DNA of 64,000 nucleotides from Absidia repens (GCA_002105175.1 MCGE01000022.1:186001-250000); one strand, 5' to 3'; counted from the first letter of the stretch, positions 1-13,438 are shown. Notes: generated from the letters alone by a model not told the origin. Made by a program: numbers and translations.

Positions 1-3000
1 TTTTCGCCTTGGTCGGGTGGTAACATCATTCACAGTAGAAGTTGATAGAGTAGGTCCTGTCAATGAGCTGTTTCCAACAATAGCCATCCACAGGTTGTCA
101 TCTGTAAGACAATCGGCAGAATAGATTTGCTGCAATGCAGAATGGTCCGGAAGTCCATTTAATTGATCCAAGTACCTCGTTGTCATGACGGTTGAAGTAG
201 AAAATGGGTCGTTGTATGTTTGTTGGTGTTGCTGTGACTGTTGCTGTATTTGGCTTTGATCCTGATTCTGCTGCTGATGCTGTGATGTATGTTGAGGTTG
301 CAACTGCGTGTATTGTAGCTGATGATTCGGGATCATTTTACCAGATAAGTCGTCTAGTGCCCCTACCTCTGGAGTTGTTGTCAACTTGAATTTTTTACTA
401 ATCCGAGATGAGCTATGATCAACATTCAACTGATGAGACGTGGCTGTAGAGTCCAATGCCCTCTTCGTGGATGTTTCCGCGTGAGTGGTTGTATATGACG
501 GCGTAAAAGAAGATGCCATTCCTTTGCTGAGTGATAGTTTGTCTAGCTGCTGTTGATCAATTACAAGTCGTGATGAAGGATCCATAGTTGGTATTGCCAT
601 TAGCCTTTCTTGATTGATACCAGGTTTCAATGAGGTTTCCCAAAGCTTGTTGATGGTTGTTGTACTTTTAACAGTCAACGAGGATGTTGATGATGTCGAT
701 GTTGACGTTGATGGCGGTTGTATTGCTGAAGATGGGAAGTTCGATATGGATGGAACCGTTGAAACAGAAGTTGATGAAGACGATGATGATGACGGTGTTG
801 GTGATAATGCTGATCGTATAGGGAGGGACGAATGTAATACAGAATAAGGCGGCCCTGAAACTAATCCTCCAACACCACCCAAGGACTTTGTTGCCTCGTT
901 TGCTAGATGTTTTTCCTGCTCCTTTTGAGTCAGTGCTGTGCTTCCGTGATGATGTCCAAGAGGCGCTGTATCCCAAGTGGTTACCATGTCTTGAATATAT
1001 TGCAGTAGATATTGTGTAATGGGCAACCGAGATGACGTGGCGAAGAGCAAACTTGACAATCGAGAGAGATGCTGATCCAAAACATTGTATTGTAAGAGTC
1101 GTTTTTGTGTTACATCGTCGCTGGAATATGGTGGTGCAGAAAAGGTCAATGCGGAAAGAAGAGATGTAACTGTATAAAGTGGGTATATCACAACAGAATG
1201 GACACATTCGGATTTTTCGCATACAACCACAGACGCATTATCAGTAAGAGAGCCGTCCACCATAATTTCGTCTACAGTATCCATAATAATTGAAGCAGCA
1301 TGTGTCAGAGCATGCAAAGATACAATCTCGTCAGAATCGCCCATGGAATTGTTCCCTTCTTTGTTGATCTGAGGCAAGCGAGATTGGTTGACAGCTGAAG
1401 TAGAATGAGAATCAATAGAATAGGACTGACTTGATGGTGAGCTAGGCAAAGAATGATTGCTGTTTCCTTCAGGAGTTGATACGAGCGTTGATTGGCCGTC
1501 ATGACTACCAATTCCGGAATCCCGCCGTGGCGACGATGGGGCTGGTGACGGCATAGTTGGCACCGTGTGTAATGAAGAAGATGAAGATGACAGCAAAGGG
1601 AATAATAGCGGATCCTGTGTTTGTAACAGTTGAATAGAAAGCGTTTGGTGATATAGTGATAGGACATAGGCTGGTAGGTGTTGACTGGCACGGACTTTCG
1701 AAGGAGATTGTGCTGTAGTGTGTAGGGACCCGTTGGTTGTGGTGATATCAGTAAAATTCAGCCGCGTGTTGTAAAAAGTGGATGACCATGACTCCATTTG
1801 TTTCAGATGGTGCTACAAAAAAAAAAAAAAAAAAAAAAAAAACCAATGTGAGTAAATGAGAGTCTAGAAACTTTTTTCATAAAATAAACTTTACCTGAAT
1901 ATCCAATAAAGTCATTGAATTGTCATCAGTGGCGTTCAGAATTTTCATGAAGAATTGAATATAAACACCCAGTACATCCACAGTCCATCGCTGATTTCCC
2001 TTTTTCCCAAGATAGTTTTCCGTACGCACTTCAGATTTTTTTTGCAGTAATGCTGATGGGTCCTGAGGAATCAACATAGAAGAGGGTTGACTTCGATTCA
2101 AGTAGATAGAGAACCAGAGCTGCCAGCCAAAAAGTACCTTCTGTAATACCTTGAGACAGTCCATTTGTTTGATGTTGTTGCCGGAAGCCGAATAAGTAGA
2201 ATTCGGGTCATATAGGCCAAGTCGATGAGCATAACCCAAGCCCATTTGTAATGTCATATACGCCTGTTCTTCACTAATCGTCACACATTGGTAATGAGTC
2301 AATAAGATGGAAGCCCTGGTCAAATCCGTTATCTCAGGAGAGTCTAAAGTATGTCCAAAGCAAGGATATGTGATGGTGATGAAGAGGTGGTGAGCACGTT
2401 GATAAAATAGGCTAGATTGTTTCTGCAGGAGAGGACACAAATCGGGACAATGATGGGATAAGGACTGACTTGCTGCTTGGAAAACCAACGCAAAGATACT
2501 GTTGATGATAACCCAATGAATTTCGCTACCAACTGTTGTCGATGAATCATGATTCTGAAGGTCAAATGCGTTGTGAGAGGACGAATTCAAAAACGAGATA
2601 ACCTGGGTCATATCCATAAAAGCGCTGTATAAATAGTTGTGTGATCCAAACAATGACATGATTTCCTGCGAGAGTTCGGCTGATAGCGTTGGTGAAGGTG
2701 GCGCTGTTTGATGCTGCTGATATCGAAGGCTGCTATTGTTGTATTGTCGCAAAAGATGAATAAATGTGGTCCATACACCATAAGGTTGATAAGTAAGACT
2801 GAAGAAGCCAAATAATAAAGGCGGCAACTGCGACATTCCAAAAAAAGAAACGGGTGGTGAATTCTGCATACCGTTGTAATGGTGGTGTTGCTTGAAAGAC
2901 AGGTGCTTGAGTTGCCGAGGATCAAATGTCTTCAGTCGCTGCTGTTGTTGAGGAGTTGGGGGTCGTTGCTGCTTTGAATAGTTCGTTCTTATTGTAACAT

Positions 3001-3346
3001 CATCATCATCGTCATCTGAAACAAACTGTCGTGAAGAGGTTTTATTTCTGTTGCCAAGGTCACCAAGATTTCGTTTCGGTGCAAGGTTGGTTGGTTTCTT
3101 GATGGAATAGCCACATTTGATCTTGGCACCTTCACACCGATCACACGGGAGTTCTATAAACAAGATAAAAATAAGGTCAGTTCTTGCGAAGAATGAATAC
3201 TATAGAAAGTATGATATGTTACATTTCTTACTTCCATCACAGCGCATTTTTTTAGTTCTGCAATTGTGGCAAGCTTGAGGGACTTTATGCCGACGATGAG
3301 GATAGTCTTCCTTAGAACACGAATGCCACCGAAGGGTCATTGCCAT
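1..3346 (-). CDS. Zn2Cys6 fungal transcription factor, 3' end outside window
   Basis: Predicted exons 3346-3232, 3153-1895 and 1812 to beyond base 1; at least 1,062 residues. Residues 26-60 form a binuclear zinc cluster (CHNCRTKKMRC, then CDRCEGAKIKC), split by the first intron between the two Cys triplets. This is the DNA-binding domain of Gal4-type fungal nuclear regulators. The middle (roughly residues 180-420) is mostly helical and resembles the fungal-specific regulatory domain, with a segment like YMTLQMGLGYAHRLGLYDP followed by a region rich in Trp and Leu. The third exon is low complexity, rich in Ser, Thr, Gln and Pro, and remains open to the window edge. The second intron contains a 26-bp homopolymer. 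Target genes cannot be inferred. The start is the first ATG of the zinc-cluster exon; another ATG lies two codons downstream. The family is secure, the subfamily is not. Confidence 0.88.
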
Positions 3347-4519
3347 TGTATTTCAAATATCAAATGAAAATGAAAATGTATATGTATATGTATATGTATA
3401 TATGACAATAAAGTGTGGGTAATCCAAACAATGAGAATAACAGGGAAAACGAAGTAAGAAGAAAAAAAAGACAGAGAAAAGGAAGGGGAAATGCATTTGA
3501 ACCCCGACCGTGAGTGGTGAATTTGCTAACCAGTCAAAGTTACAAAAAGATACCCACAAGGTGCCACAATGGAAACGCCATGTACAGTATGTATCACATG
3601 GACTACGCTATGTTTTAGCGGTTTCATTGCTCGGAACTCGAAAGGTACAACCCGAACCGATGGAGGTGATTAAATTATACTAACGCGTCTATTCCACAGT
3701 AATAGACAGATTATCATATTTGATATAGTAGTATAATAATTAATGGAATGACAAATAAATATTTACGATCGTCTTTCCAATCAAAACAACCAAAATACAT
3801 TATCATCATTGATGAAGAGGAGGACGACTACTGTCGTTATCGCCTCCCTCCTTAAATTTTCAAACAAAAGTCGCCAGCGGCTTTTAAGAATGTCATATAC
3901 TATAGTGCTTGCTTGGATCCTACACATATACATACCCCTTCATTGATCCTTTTCTTTATATACAGTGTTGTATAATACATATATAAAAAGGAGTCAATCT
4001 AATGGTTTTTCATTTAAATGGAAAGAATGGATCATGCTTCTATTTCTGATATGTAGAAGGAGTGCTTTCATGGAGGATAATTAATCAAAGGAGCAATAAA
4101 AACCCTTTCTTTTTTCATCATTACTCGTTTAAATGATGGGGTCACAACAAATAGTAACGTGATTTGGCATATCATTGGATGAAGGCTTATACAGTATAAA
4201 TGTAGTGCAAAATGAAGGGTTTTTATTAAAACTTTTTTTTTTTTAAAAAAAAAAGAAAAAGGTAAATTTTATTTCAATTTATCGTTGTTTTATATGCTGC
4301 TCATTAATTGTCAAATCAAAGAGGTAAAAGACTCACGTCTATTTATGGTAAACAATGTAAAAACCCCGTCTAAAGGAAAAAATCTCAGGAACAGGTCAAA
4401 AAAATGCGGTAATTCAAAACACCAAAATCTCCCCTATTTTTTCGTTTTCTTATTTTACTTCTGTTTCTCTTTTTCATTTTCCTTTTTTCTCAACTCTTTT
4501 ATTCTTTACTGTCTATTTT
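3347..4519. promoter_or_regulatory. Divergent intergenic region between Zn2Cys6 and ankyrin genes
   Basis: About 1.2 kb separates two divergently transcribed genes, so it should hold both promoters. It is AT-rich, with a short TATATG tandem near 3377-3402 and a strongly T/C-rich stretch (about 4437-4517) just before the ankyrin gene start. I see no coding potential or RNA gene. Confidence 0.5.
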
Positions 4520-6493
4520 ATGCCACCTACATTATCGCCTACCTCGTCTTTCAATAGTTTAAATGGTATGAAACCAACCAAGCACAATGAGTACGATCAA
4601 TCTACACCGCGCACCGTCAAAGAAATACTTCTGGACATGATTGAATCAGTGGAACAGGATGAACTCAAACAAGCTATAAAAGTGGAAATCAGACGTCTCT
4701 TCTCCAACCATGACCGACTATTGACCATGTTACAAACAAGATCTGAAGCTTTGGAACAGGAAAACTACGATTACAAGACTTTGGCGGCCGACTATCAGCG
4801 ACGTTACGAGAAGGCAGTACGGGAAATGCAATTCCTTCGGCAAAAGTATGAACGTGCAAAGGAAATGAATAGTCAGTATGCCAATTCAACAGTACAAAGA
4901 CATTATTCTAAACAACAACAACAACAACAACAACAGCAACATCGACCGCGCAGCATATCAATTGAATCAGGCTCATCTGGGGAAGGGGCTGTACAATCGT
5001 CAACCACTTATCAGCAACATCAGCATCCATTATCACAAAACAAAAGCAACGGTAATTCACATATCCAAAGTTATCCTCTTACACCAACAAGTCCTCAACC
5101 CTCTGTTCTACCTAATGAATTGGCGCTTTTTGCAAGTTACGATATGACCTCCACCGATTACAACTTGAATCGTCAAAAGTCAACTTTACCATCACGGTCT
5201 TCCTCAACATCCACCAATACTCATCCCAATTTACCACCACAATGGAATCTTGGATCAGCGGATTTTTTTGACAAGTCACACACCTCTTCCTTGGATGATG
5301 CTGTGTCATCCATATCACGACTTCGACAAAATTCTACAACTAGTGTCTCTGTCCATAGTTCTCACTCGTCGACCACAGAAAACCCATCTTTTGCCTCTTC
5401 TCTGAATACCGGCAGTGGTAGCAACAACACATCGAAAGACAAATCATCTAGAAGGAAACAATCGTGGCAGCTTTTACAACCAAATACAACATCAACTGGT
5501 ATGGGCTCCTCTCCATCAGCGACTTCATCTACTTTCTCTTCATCAAAGGACTCTGTCACTTCATCTACATCGTCTTCCTCTACAAACGCTGGTGCCGGCG
5601 TTGGCGTTGGAATTGGAACTGGACCTGGAACTGGACCTGGAACTGGACCTGGAACTGGAGGAACTATACAATCGGTCCCAATGACACCTGTTCGCTCAAG
5701 TACTGCTACGAATGGATATACTGGTGCTTCTTTGATTCAACAACGCCGGGTAGATCCTCTTATTTTTGGTGGCTCTGATGGCTTATGGGACACTATTAGC
5801 AAATCAAAAGGAAGTGATGTGACAGTAGAAAAAATTATCAGGTAACGGAAGGGACTTTGTGATATAAAATATAAAAAAAAAGGGGGAAGGGATGAGAAAA
5901 CGGGAAAAAAAGGGAACTAAAAAAAGGAACATAATAAAAGGGGATGGGTGCAATAGATTGGGGTAAAAAAAAAAAAAAAAAAAAAAAAAAGAGTTGATCG
6001 GTTATAGGCGTGTCAGGCGGACATGATGAAGTTTGGAAAAAGGAAAGGTGACAAATTACTAACTGATCTTTTATTGTAGCAACTTTCTTCGAAGAGGCGG
6101 GTCTCCTAATACTGCCAAGCAATCACCAAACAATAATGCTGTCAAGTATGGTTTTGGGATGATTCATGCATTAGTTGTTACCAAAGCCCCTGGCTCCTTG
6201 GACTTGATCTTACAACAAGGTGCCAATCCAAATGCAATGACGCTCGGTACTGTGGAAGAGGATAAATGCTCTGCTTTGTATTTGGCAGCAAAAGTCGGAT
6301 GGCTCTCTGGATTGCAGAAATTGGTGCAAGCTGGTGGCGATCTCATTACCAGTCGTGGCGGGGGAAGCAAGAACAAGTCCGTCTTACATGTGGCTGCTGA
6401 ACATTGTCATGCCGCGGTGGTGGAATACATTGTGGAAATAACGCAAGGCAAATTGAATAATCAAGTAGATGCACATGGTAAGACCACCACCAC

Positions 6494-6526
<33 letters not shown>

Positions 6527-6997
6527 AATTTGATAATTGTAAATGATAGACAAAATAACCTCTCCTTTACCTCTTTTTTTTTTATTATTATTAAAATAGG
6601 TGCGACAGTACTACATTATGCATGTGCTTCGGGACACAGTGATCTGGTATCATTGGTAGCTCGGGTGTATCAAGTACCAGTCCTTCAAGCGGATTATCAA
6701 GGCGAACTTCCTCTTCATTGGGCTGTACGAAATGGGCGACTGGAGGTGGCAACGCTATTAATTGAGCGATTTGGCGTGGATTGCAATGCGTATGTACCCC
6801 GTAAGGTAGGCACTTCTCTGGATTTGGCGAAATCCGCTGGTCACAAACGTCTGGTGGACTACTTGAAAGGAATCGGAGCTTTGACTGCGAAAAAAATGGA
6901 CAAGCGTAGGGAAGAAGAATCATCGAGGAAAGACCCTGGCCAATTTGAATCAACGCTGCTGAAACATGGCCTTTTCGCGGACAGTGATGATTTTTAG
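4520..6997 (+). CDS. Coiled-coil and ankyrin-repeat protein
   Basis: Predicted exons 4520-5841, 6080-6477 and 6600-6997 give 705 residues. Residues about 25-120 are charged and heptad-like (EQDELKQAIKVEIRRLF and on), a probable coiled coil. A long Ser/Thr/Gln-rich linker follows, with a Gln run and a Gly-Pro-Thr tract encoded by a tandem 12-bp minisatellite. The C-terminal part (about residues 440-680) has ankyrin-type repeats, for example SALYLAAKVGWLSGLQKLV, SVLHVAAEHCHAAVVEYI, TVLHYACASGHSDLVSLV and LPLHWAVRNGRLEVATLLI. Ankyrin repeats mediate protein-protein contact; no enzymatic domain is visible. Both introns contain A homopolymers of 26-30 bp, and splicing across them restores continuous ankyrin sequence. 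The start follows a T/C-rich leader. I do not recognise a named orthologue. Confidence 0.85.
5615..5656 (+). repeat. Coding 12-bp minisatellite
   Basis: About 3.5 tandem copies of GGAACTGGACCT inside the ankyrin-protein gene, encoding a Gly-Thr-Gly-Pro tract. Copies are identical, so the unit number is probably length-variable. Confidence 0.9.
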
Positions 6998-8795
6998 TCA
7001 AGTTTCTTTTTTTTAAAGTAGTTTACCCTCCCCCCGCCTCCCTTTCATTTTTTTTAATTTATGTCCCTTATTTTATATATTCTATTCTTCATTATATACC
7101 GTTTTTTACCATTTTTATTATCATGGACGTCAATAAAAAAATTCTCTGAACGATCTGAAATGAAATTTTTTTTATATTTTGTATTTATGTGATTATTAAG
7201 ACTTTGTTGTTTTAGAAATTATTATGGCATTATACCCCCTTTCCACTGTTTATTTAATAAAGACGATCCTCTTTTATCATACTTTGCCTTTTGTCTGTGT
7301 TTACAAGTCATTTTTTTTCTTTTTCAAGTTGACCTGCCAGTCAAAAGCGGCATTTCAATTGAAATTTTAATGTTTCTTCCATAGATTTTTTTTCTTTTCT
7401 CCACATTGGGATTTATTTTTTTATTAGATTAAAAGGTTTTGAAAAAGGGCATGACAAAGTACATGGCGAAACCCTTTCATTTTGGATTGGGATATAATAC
7501 ATCTCTTTAAAATTGCTTTATTTGTTGATATACTGAAAAATGTGCTGCGTGGCCTGTATTTATTTGTAGATAAAACTGACTGGTTGTTAATACGCTTCCG
7601 ATGTGGAATAGCAACATTTCGATGAGTGAAAGTAGTCTTTCTTTCATTCTGGAATGGATGGGTGGCTAGTTGATGAGCTCTATGTTGGTGGATGAAGCGA
7701 TTATGAATTTGAAAGGGGTTATTTACTGGTTCCTCGGTGATACTCTGGATATCTATGCGTCAAACAACATGCTGGTTTGGCCCATTGTAACTTGTATGAC
7801 TTCACATAGAATAGCATGAACACAGTAGTTTAAATATAGTAGTATTATGATAGTTTTATTAGCAAACAGAATGGCTATATTCAAATAAAATGTTATTATA
7901 TTTACTTCATTTGTTACTTTTTGTGTCTCCATGATTTTATTACTTGTAATTATCCTTTCATTCTGTTTTTACACTACTCAATATCTGTCACTATTTTTTT
8001 ATGCTGTGTATGCGAGCCCTATCACTTTTTTTTTTTTTTTTTTTCGTCATGGTACCATCAGAGATAAAGGGATGTTGTTGAAAAAACGTTGACTGTGGTT
8101 CCTGAAAAAGAACTATTCTCAATGGACCTAGCAAGAGCTGGTGACTATCTTTGGTTGGCGGATCGCTCGAAAGGTTTCGGTGCCTTGGTTTTACTGCTAA
8201 AAATGGGAAAATCGACGCGAAGGAGCTCAAGAAGACACCAGTACCTTTAAAATATGCTTTGATAAGAACTAATCTACTCAGAATAAACGAAGATAATTAT
8301 TAATCGATCATCTCTGTTATCATCTTTAGCTACTTTTAGCTTTTTTACGGTGATGATTATCATCGTCGTTGGCTCCAATTTTTGTCGAACTGCCTTTCCC
8401 TCCTCCCTCATCTCATCATCTCACGCATTTGTTATGATATCATAATATTTAATCATTCATTTTTTTTTTTATTATATACCCACTCTTTTGCCTTTGCCAA
8501 TATTTTGTCATATAAAACGAGTTAAAATAATATCTCTTTCATCCAAAACCATAGTGCCTAGTTGGTAGCATCCACACATTGACAGACGTCTAATTTTTTT
8601 TTTTACTCGCGCGGACTTTGGAATGTTGGACCATGTGGACGAGTGAAGGCAGGCCCAAATATAGTAATCAAAATAAAGCAATTGTAAACAACGATTTTAT
8701 TCGTCTTTCTTTTTATTCTTTTGTCTTGTTTTATTTTTCTACCTTTCTTTATCTTTTATTTATTTTTTTCTATTGCACTTCACGTTTTGACCAAC
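6998..8795. other. Intergenic region with family-2 repeat copy
   Basis: This 1.8-kb spacer has no convincing gene. Its first 300 bp look like the ankyrin-gene 3' end, with several AATAAA-like sites. Most of the rest is one copy of a dispersed repeat (listed separately). The last 100 bp are T-rich leader sequence before the kinase start. Confidence 0.6.
7325..8246 (+). repeat. Dispersed repeat family 2, copy 1
   Basis: This segment matches 14818-15642 in the same order and orientation. Shared blocks include CATTTCAATTGAAATTTTAA, a GGGCATGACAAAGTACATGG-type block, TGATAGTTTTATTAG, GTGTATGCGAGCCCT and an end near ACACCAGTACC. Identity is patchy and interrupted by indels. No coding frame survives. 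It could be an old non-autonomous transposable element or LTR remnant; boundaries are approximate. Confidence 0.6.
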
Positions 8796-11769
8796 ATGCC
8801 GATCCGTGATGTATCTGAACAAATGCGGAGCAAGTGGCGACGTAGATCTGAACCACTACTATCTGTCTTGAACCAGAAGCATCAACAACAGCAATTGTCA
8901 TTGACGCCACCATCAGTATTACAAACCTCGGATGAAAAGGAACAGCAATCGCTGCAGCAGCAAAATGAACTTAGACAAAATCATACTCAGCAACACAAAC
9001 CAGAAGTGTCTCAAGGCAAGAAGACCAATAAGAAAAAGACACCTCTTCCAACTGATATGACTTCTAATCCTGATACAACTATCTTTGGCATTGGCGACTA
9101 TCAATTTATCTCACAACTCGGGGAAGGCAAATTCAGTAAAGTGATGTTGGCCCAGCATTATTTGACGGGTGAAAAATTCGCAATCAAGGTACACAAATAA
9201 CAAAAAATCAGCAGTTCCGAGGGGATCGGGGCGGAGGGTTACATGGATATGCGTGTGGGGATGAAATGCCAGTACCAATCTAACCTTATTTTGTATTTTT
9301 TATGTTCACTATTACTATTGGTTTTAGATGATTGACAAAGGTGCGCATGATGATCGTGTTATGTCTAGGCTCGTACGTGAAATTGGTATTATGGAAGCTT
9401 TAAATCACCCCAATATTGTACGACTCTATGAAACATTTGAAACTGCCTATACTATATACTTGGTGATGGAATACATTCCCGGCGTCAATCTGGATGAGCA
9501 CCTGAAGCACATGGGTGGTAGTTTAGATGAACCCGAAGCAAGGATTATCTTTCGCCAAATGGTGACTGCTGTGGATTACTGCCATAGGAAATGGGTTGTC
9601 CATCGTGACTTGAAGGTAAGGTATATACAATAATGTAAAAGAATAAAGAGCAGTATTATAGTAATAAAATATGGATATTTGTTGTTTTTTAGGCTCCAAA
9701 CATCCTACTGACAAATAACAACCGAGTGCATTTGGTGGATTTTGGTTTAAGCAATCGTTTTGGTCACCAACGATTGAGGACGATATGTGGTAAGTTTAGT
9801 AAAATAAGACGTATTTTGCAATGGAAAAAACAATTCTGATTATTATTATTTAGGCTCCATGTTATATTATAGCCCTGAAATCATCAATGGAAAGAAATAT
9901 ATTGGTCCCGAAGTGGATTGCTGGTGTCTTGGTATTTGCCTATTCCGCATGGTGGCTGGGTTCGAAGCCTTCTCTCACGCAAAAAGTAAGTATATTTGTA
10001 AATGAATGTGTGCATAATACATTATATTAAGCTGTATACTTATCTTATTTTTATTTTATTTTTTTCCCGTAGCTATTGGCGAATTGCGAAAGGACATCCT
10101 TAGTCGAAATTATCCCATGCCACCCCATTTTAGTGATGGCTTGAAACGAACTATTCAAAAGTGTCTCTCAACAGACAGAAGAAAACGCTCAAGTCTTTGC
10201 AATGCTCTTCAAGATGACCCATGGTTGAATGCTTTTGGCCAATACGGTGATCTGTTTTCGGATGCTAGCAATTACCATGCTTCTATGTATCAATTTGCGG
10301 TGCCCTCCAGTCTGTCGACCGATACCATCACCTTGGAAGCTCGGAAGCAGGAACGTGAACAGCAACAGCGACAATTTCTTCGGGACATGGAAGAGGAAAA
10401 ACGGGCAGGTTACAAGGTACGCAAAACTATCATCCACCACGCATACAATCCAGCGGTTTACTATACTGGGAACGGCAGACGTGAAGATCGATCGTTATTG
10501 GAGCCCGCCCGTGCCGCACTCTATCAGGAAATATTGTCTGTTTTGGATCAAGTCTCTCTCTGCTCTATCAATTCTGTACATTTATTTAGTCTGAAATCCC
10601 CAATGAACCATCTCCTCCGAAAATGGAAACGACCCGAGACCAATGTGCATTTGAAACCCAACTTACTGGACCAACAATCATCTGCTGCTTCACCGCATTT
10701 ATTATCATCCTCAATCTCATCCGCTTCCGACGTGAATTCAACGTATCACCAATCACACGACTACAATAAAAACAGACGATCAACCGGTGCCCGCCTGATG
10801 AAGAAGTCCTCAGCTCTCAATATCTCTCAACTTTATCAGCGAAACAAAGAAAAAACTTATTATTTTACCATCCAATCCAACGCACGTGCAATCAGCTCCG
10901 CCACGGTTGTGTCGGTCACTTCGTCGAACATTGTCCTCTCTCATTCGGATGATCAAAACGTACCAACCTCGTCGTATTCAGATGAACATCGGGATGAATT
11001 TGAACTCATACTTTTGGTACGATCTGCCTGTGAACTATTAGGGGTGACTTATCTGCATGAAACAAGATCCCAACTCAGCTGCATGCTCACTCTCTGTAAT
11101 TACAAGGATGACCCGCCACAACGACAACAGGTATCTCATCCACCCGATGTCACCAAAGCGATACCACGAAAACCGTCATTGAAACAACTCTTTTCTTCAG
11201 CAACAGCAACTGCATCAACCCCTTCCTTGTTAAAAAAAAAGAAGAGCTTTTCCAACAACTCGCTCTACTCGGAAAGCATCGCCGACCCTTTGGATATGAG
11301 CTGTGATGACCTTTGCTACGACCACCAGAGTGCGGGACCCAACAACAACAGTCATTGGTGGCTTCGTCAATTACAACGTCTCGCTTTGCCTCACTCTAAC
11401 GTCCTACAGCAGCAGCAACAACCATTACGGCATTCATCAAGTACCAAAAGTCTCCGATCATCAGCACAGGCGGCTTTGGATGGTGGCCTGCGAGGGAAAA
11501 CTTCGTTTGACAACTTTTTCCAATCTAGAAAACAAACCGGGGATGAACCAATTCAACAGAATGACAGCAATCAGTCTGTAACCAAGGATCAACAAACGGC
11601 AGCAACGGATGGTACAGCATTGTTTGCTGTTGATGTTTACTCGATCCCTTCAAGACAGAAAGAAAATACGCGAATTTTGGCGCTTCGATTCACAAAATTG
11701 TCTGGATCAACCAAGGTATTCAAATTGGCTACTGGATGGCTTACTAGTGTATTACAGTCAAAACCATGA
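8796..11769 (+). CDS. Ser/Thr protein kinase, KIN1/MARK-like with probable KA1 domain
   Basis: Exons 8796-9188, 9328-9615, 9693-9789, 9854-9985 and 10073-11769 give 868 residues. The kinase domain spans about residues 100-355: glycine loop LGEGKFSKV, ATP-binding Lys in FAIK (about 131), catalytic HRDLK (about 223-227), metal-binding DFG (about 243) and activation-segment SPEII. The catalytic loop reads HRDLKAPNILL, so the usual Pro-Glu before Asn is Ala-Pro; the catalytic Asp, Lys and Asn are kept. A long Ser-rich linker leads to a C-terminal segment (about 770-868) ending in FAVDVYSIP and LRFTKLSG, which looks like the membrane-binding kinase-associated-1 fold of KIN1/PAR-1/MARK kinases that act in polarity and cortical signalling. 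The start follows a T-rich leader. Kinase identity is certain; the KIN1 assignment is probable. Confidence 0.88.
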
Positions 11770-12010
11770 TTCGTTTAGTTTAGTTTCGTTTCGTTTAGAT
11801 AAGAAATACCCCTTCCCCACTGATGTACCATAGTAGTCTATGTTTCTAGATACCTGTATTTTGTATTTAGTTATTTATTTATTTATTTATTTTAGTTTTT
11901 TTGCATGTTTATCCTTCTCTCACCGCCAAACCGGAACTGATTAAATAGAAAACGCTTTATCAATGCTTCCATTGTCGCGGGGCTTGAATATTACAAATGA
12001 AACAAAAGGA

Positions 12011-12046
<36 letters not shown>

Positions 12047-12142
12047 GCTTTCCTCTTTCTTCCCTCAATTGTCGTATGCGCATGTTTCCTACTGATTAGA
12101 TTCTCTCAACGTTTTACTTGTATTTCTGCTTGAATCAGGCTT
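11770..12142. other. Short spacer between kinase and receptor-like genes
   Basis: Contains the kinase 3' region, a tandem TTTAGTTTCG-type stretch near 11776-11800 and a 25-bp T run at 12022-12046. No gene seen. Confidence 0.5.
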
Positions 12143-13438
12143 ATGACGACTTCCTTCCCAAATTATGCGGATCCTTCACCATTGTCAAACTACTTTTCAA
12201 TACGATTGGTTGCGATTATTTTTACAGTGACGTCTCTTGTTTGTTCTATCATAACTGCTGTGGTCTATGTTTATTTGTGCTTTTGCAATTATGAACATGC
12301 TCAACGCTTGACTCTTCAATTTGTAATGGTGGCGACTGTGGCAGCAATTATCGTGGAAATTCTCGATATTATCAATTGGACCCTGTTAGGCAATTCTACT
12401 TATTGTGGTGGCGCTCGGACGGTGATCTTATTCTTTAATTGTATTAATGCGGCGGCTCTAAGCTGCATTGGCCTGAATTTGGTGATTATCCTTTACTTTG
12501 GAATGCCGAAACAACGGGCTATCAAACCCTTTTATTACCCTGGTATTGTGCTTTTGTCTCTGATTGCAATCTCGGTGCCCATTTATCAAGCATTTAATTG
12601 GTACTCTCAAAGTAGTAGGCCCGTTCAATATGAACGAAGTTGTTGGTAATAGAAAATAAAAGAAATTGAAGGTCATCATTGCTTTAGTTACTCAACTATA
12701 GTTGCGTCGTTTTCTAGGTACTATTCCCGTCATTTTGATGGCACTGGTGAATCGAATTTTTTTTGGGTAAGATGCTTATCGTAGTTATATGCATATGGTT
12801 TTAATTAGTTGGTTTTTTTTTTGTCGGTCATCATTGGTAGTTATGGTACTACTGTTTTATATTTTTGATTATCACAGTATCAGCTTGTCTTTCGATGGCC
12901 GCCATGTGGAAACTTCATTCAGCATACAAGTCCAAGAAATCGTCTTCTCAAGAAGCACAGGAGCAAACCAATAATAGTATTTTCTACAAAGTGGGTGTCC
13001 GGTGCATTTTGTATTCTCTTGGTAAGAGGAAAAAGACAAACTCAGCTAAATCTTCGCAATTACTCAACTCTTTCTATATATGTATCATTGATAGTTCCTT
13101 TTATTGTTAATGTTTGGTCATTTATAGTACAATTTGTCGAATTTTGTCCAAATCACTCTAATTATCCAATCTCGTGCATTGATGCCGCGTTATCTTCTTG
13201 TAGCGGTAAGACAATAAAATGAAAAAAAAATACTTGAAATAGAGTATGATCACTAACCTGATGTCATCATTCATATTTAGGAATATTTGTGTCAGTCATC
13301 TTCTTTAGTGAACCAACCATCACCTCTTTTATCTCGGAAAGATGGCGCAATGTACATCATTCAGCACAGGATACCGATGAAGAACCCCCTCACTTGTTAG
13401 AAGAACATTCATCTGCAGTATCAGTACATGGAATATAA
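12143..13438 (+). CDS. Seven-transmembrane receptor-like protein (GPCR-like)
   Basis: Exons 12143-12645, 12718-12766, 12841-13021, 13095-13205 and 13281-13438 give 333 residues. Seven hydrophobic segments are visible: about residues 22-47, 58-78, 92-118, 130-152, 185-207, 225-258 and 268-290. The N-terminus is short and the C-terminal tail acidic and hydrophilic (DTDEEPPHLLEEH), as expected for a cytoplasmic tail. The third helix, with CIGLNLVIILYF, resembles the fungal Git3/cAMP-receptor-like class. Cys residues in the loop after helix 2 (TYCGG) and in the loop after helix 4 (ERSCW) could form the usual extracellular disulfide. Ligand and G-protein partner cannot be read from sequence. Each splice junction keeps the frame. 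The topology is firm; the receptor function is inferred from it. Confidence 0.75.

Noticed and set aside
668..1222. 184-residue minus-strand open frame
   Set aside because: Out-of-frame shadow of the third exon of the Zn2Cys6 gene, whose own frame stays open over the whole 1.8 kb and continues beyond the window.
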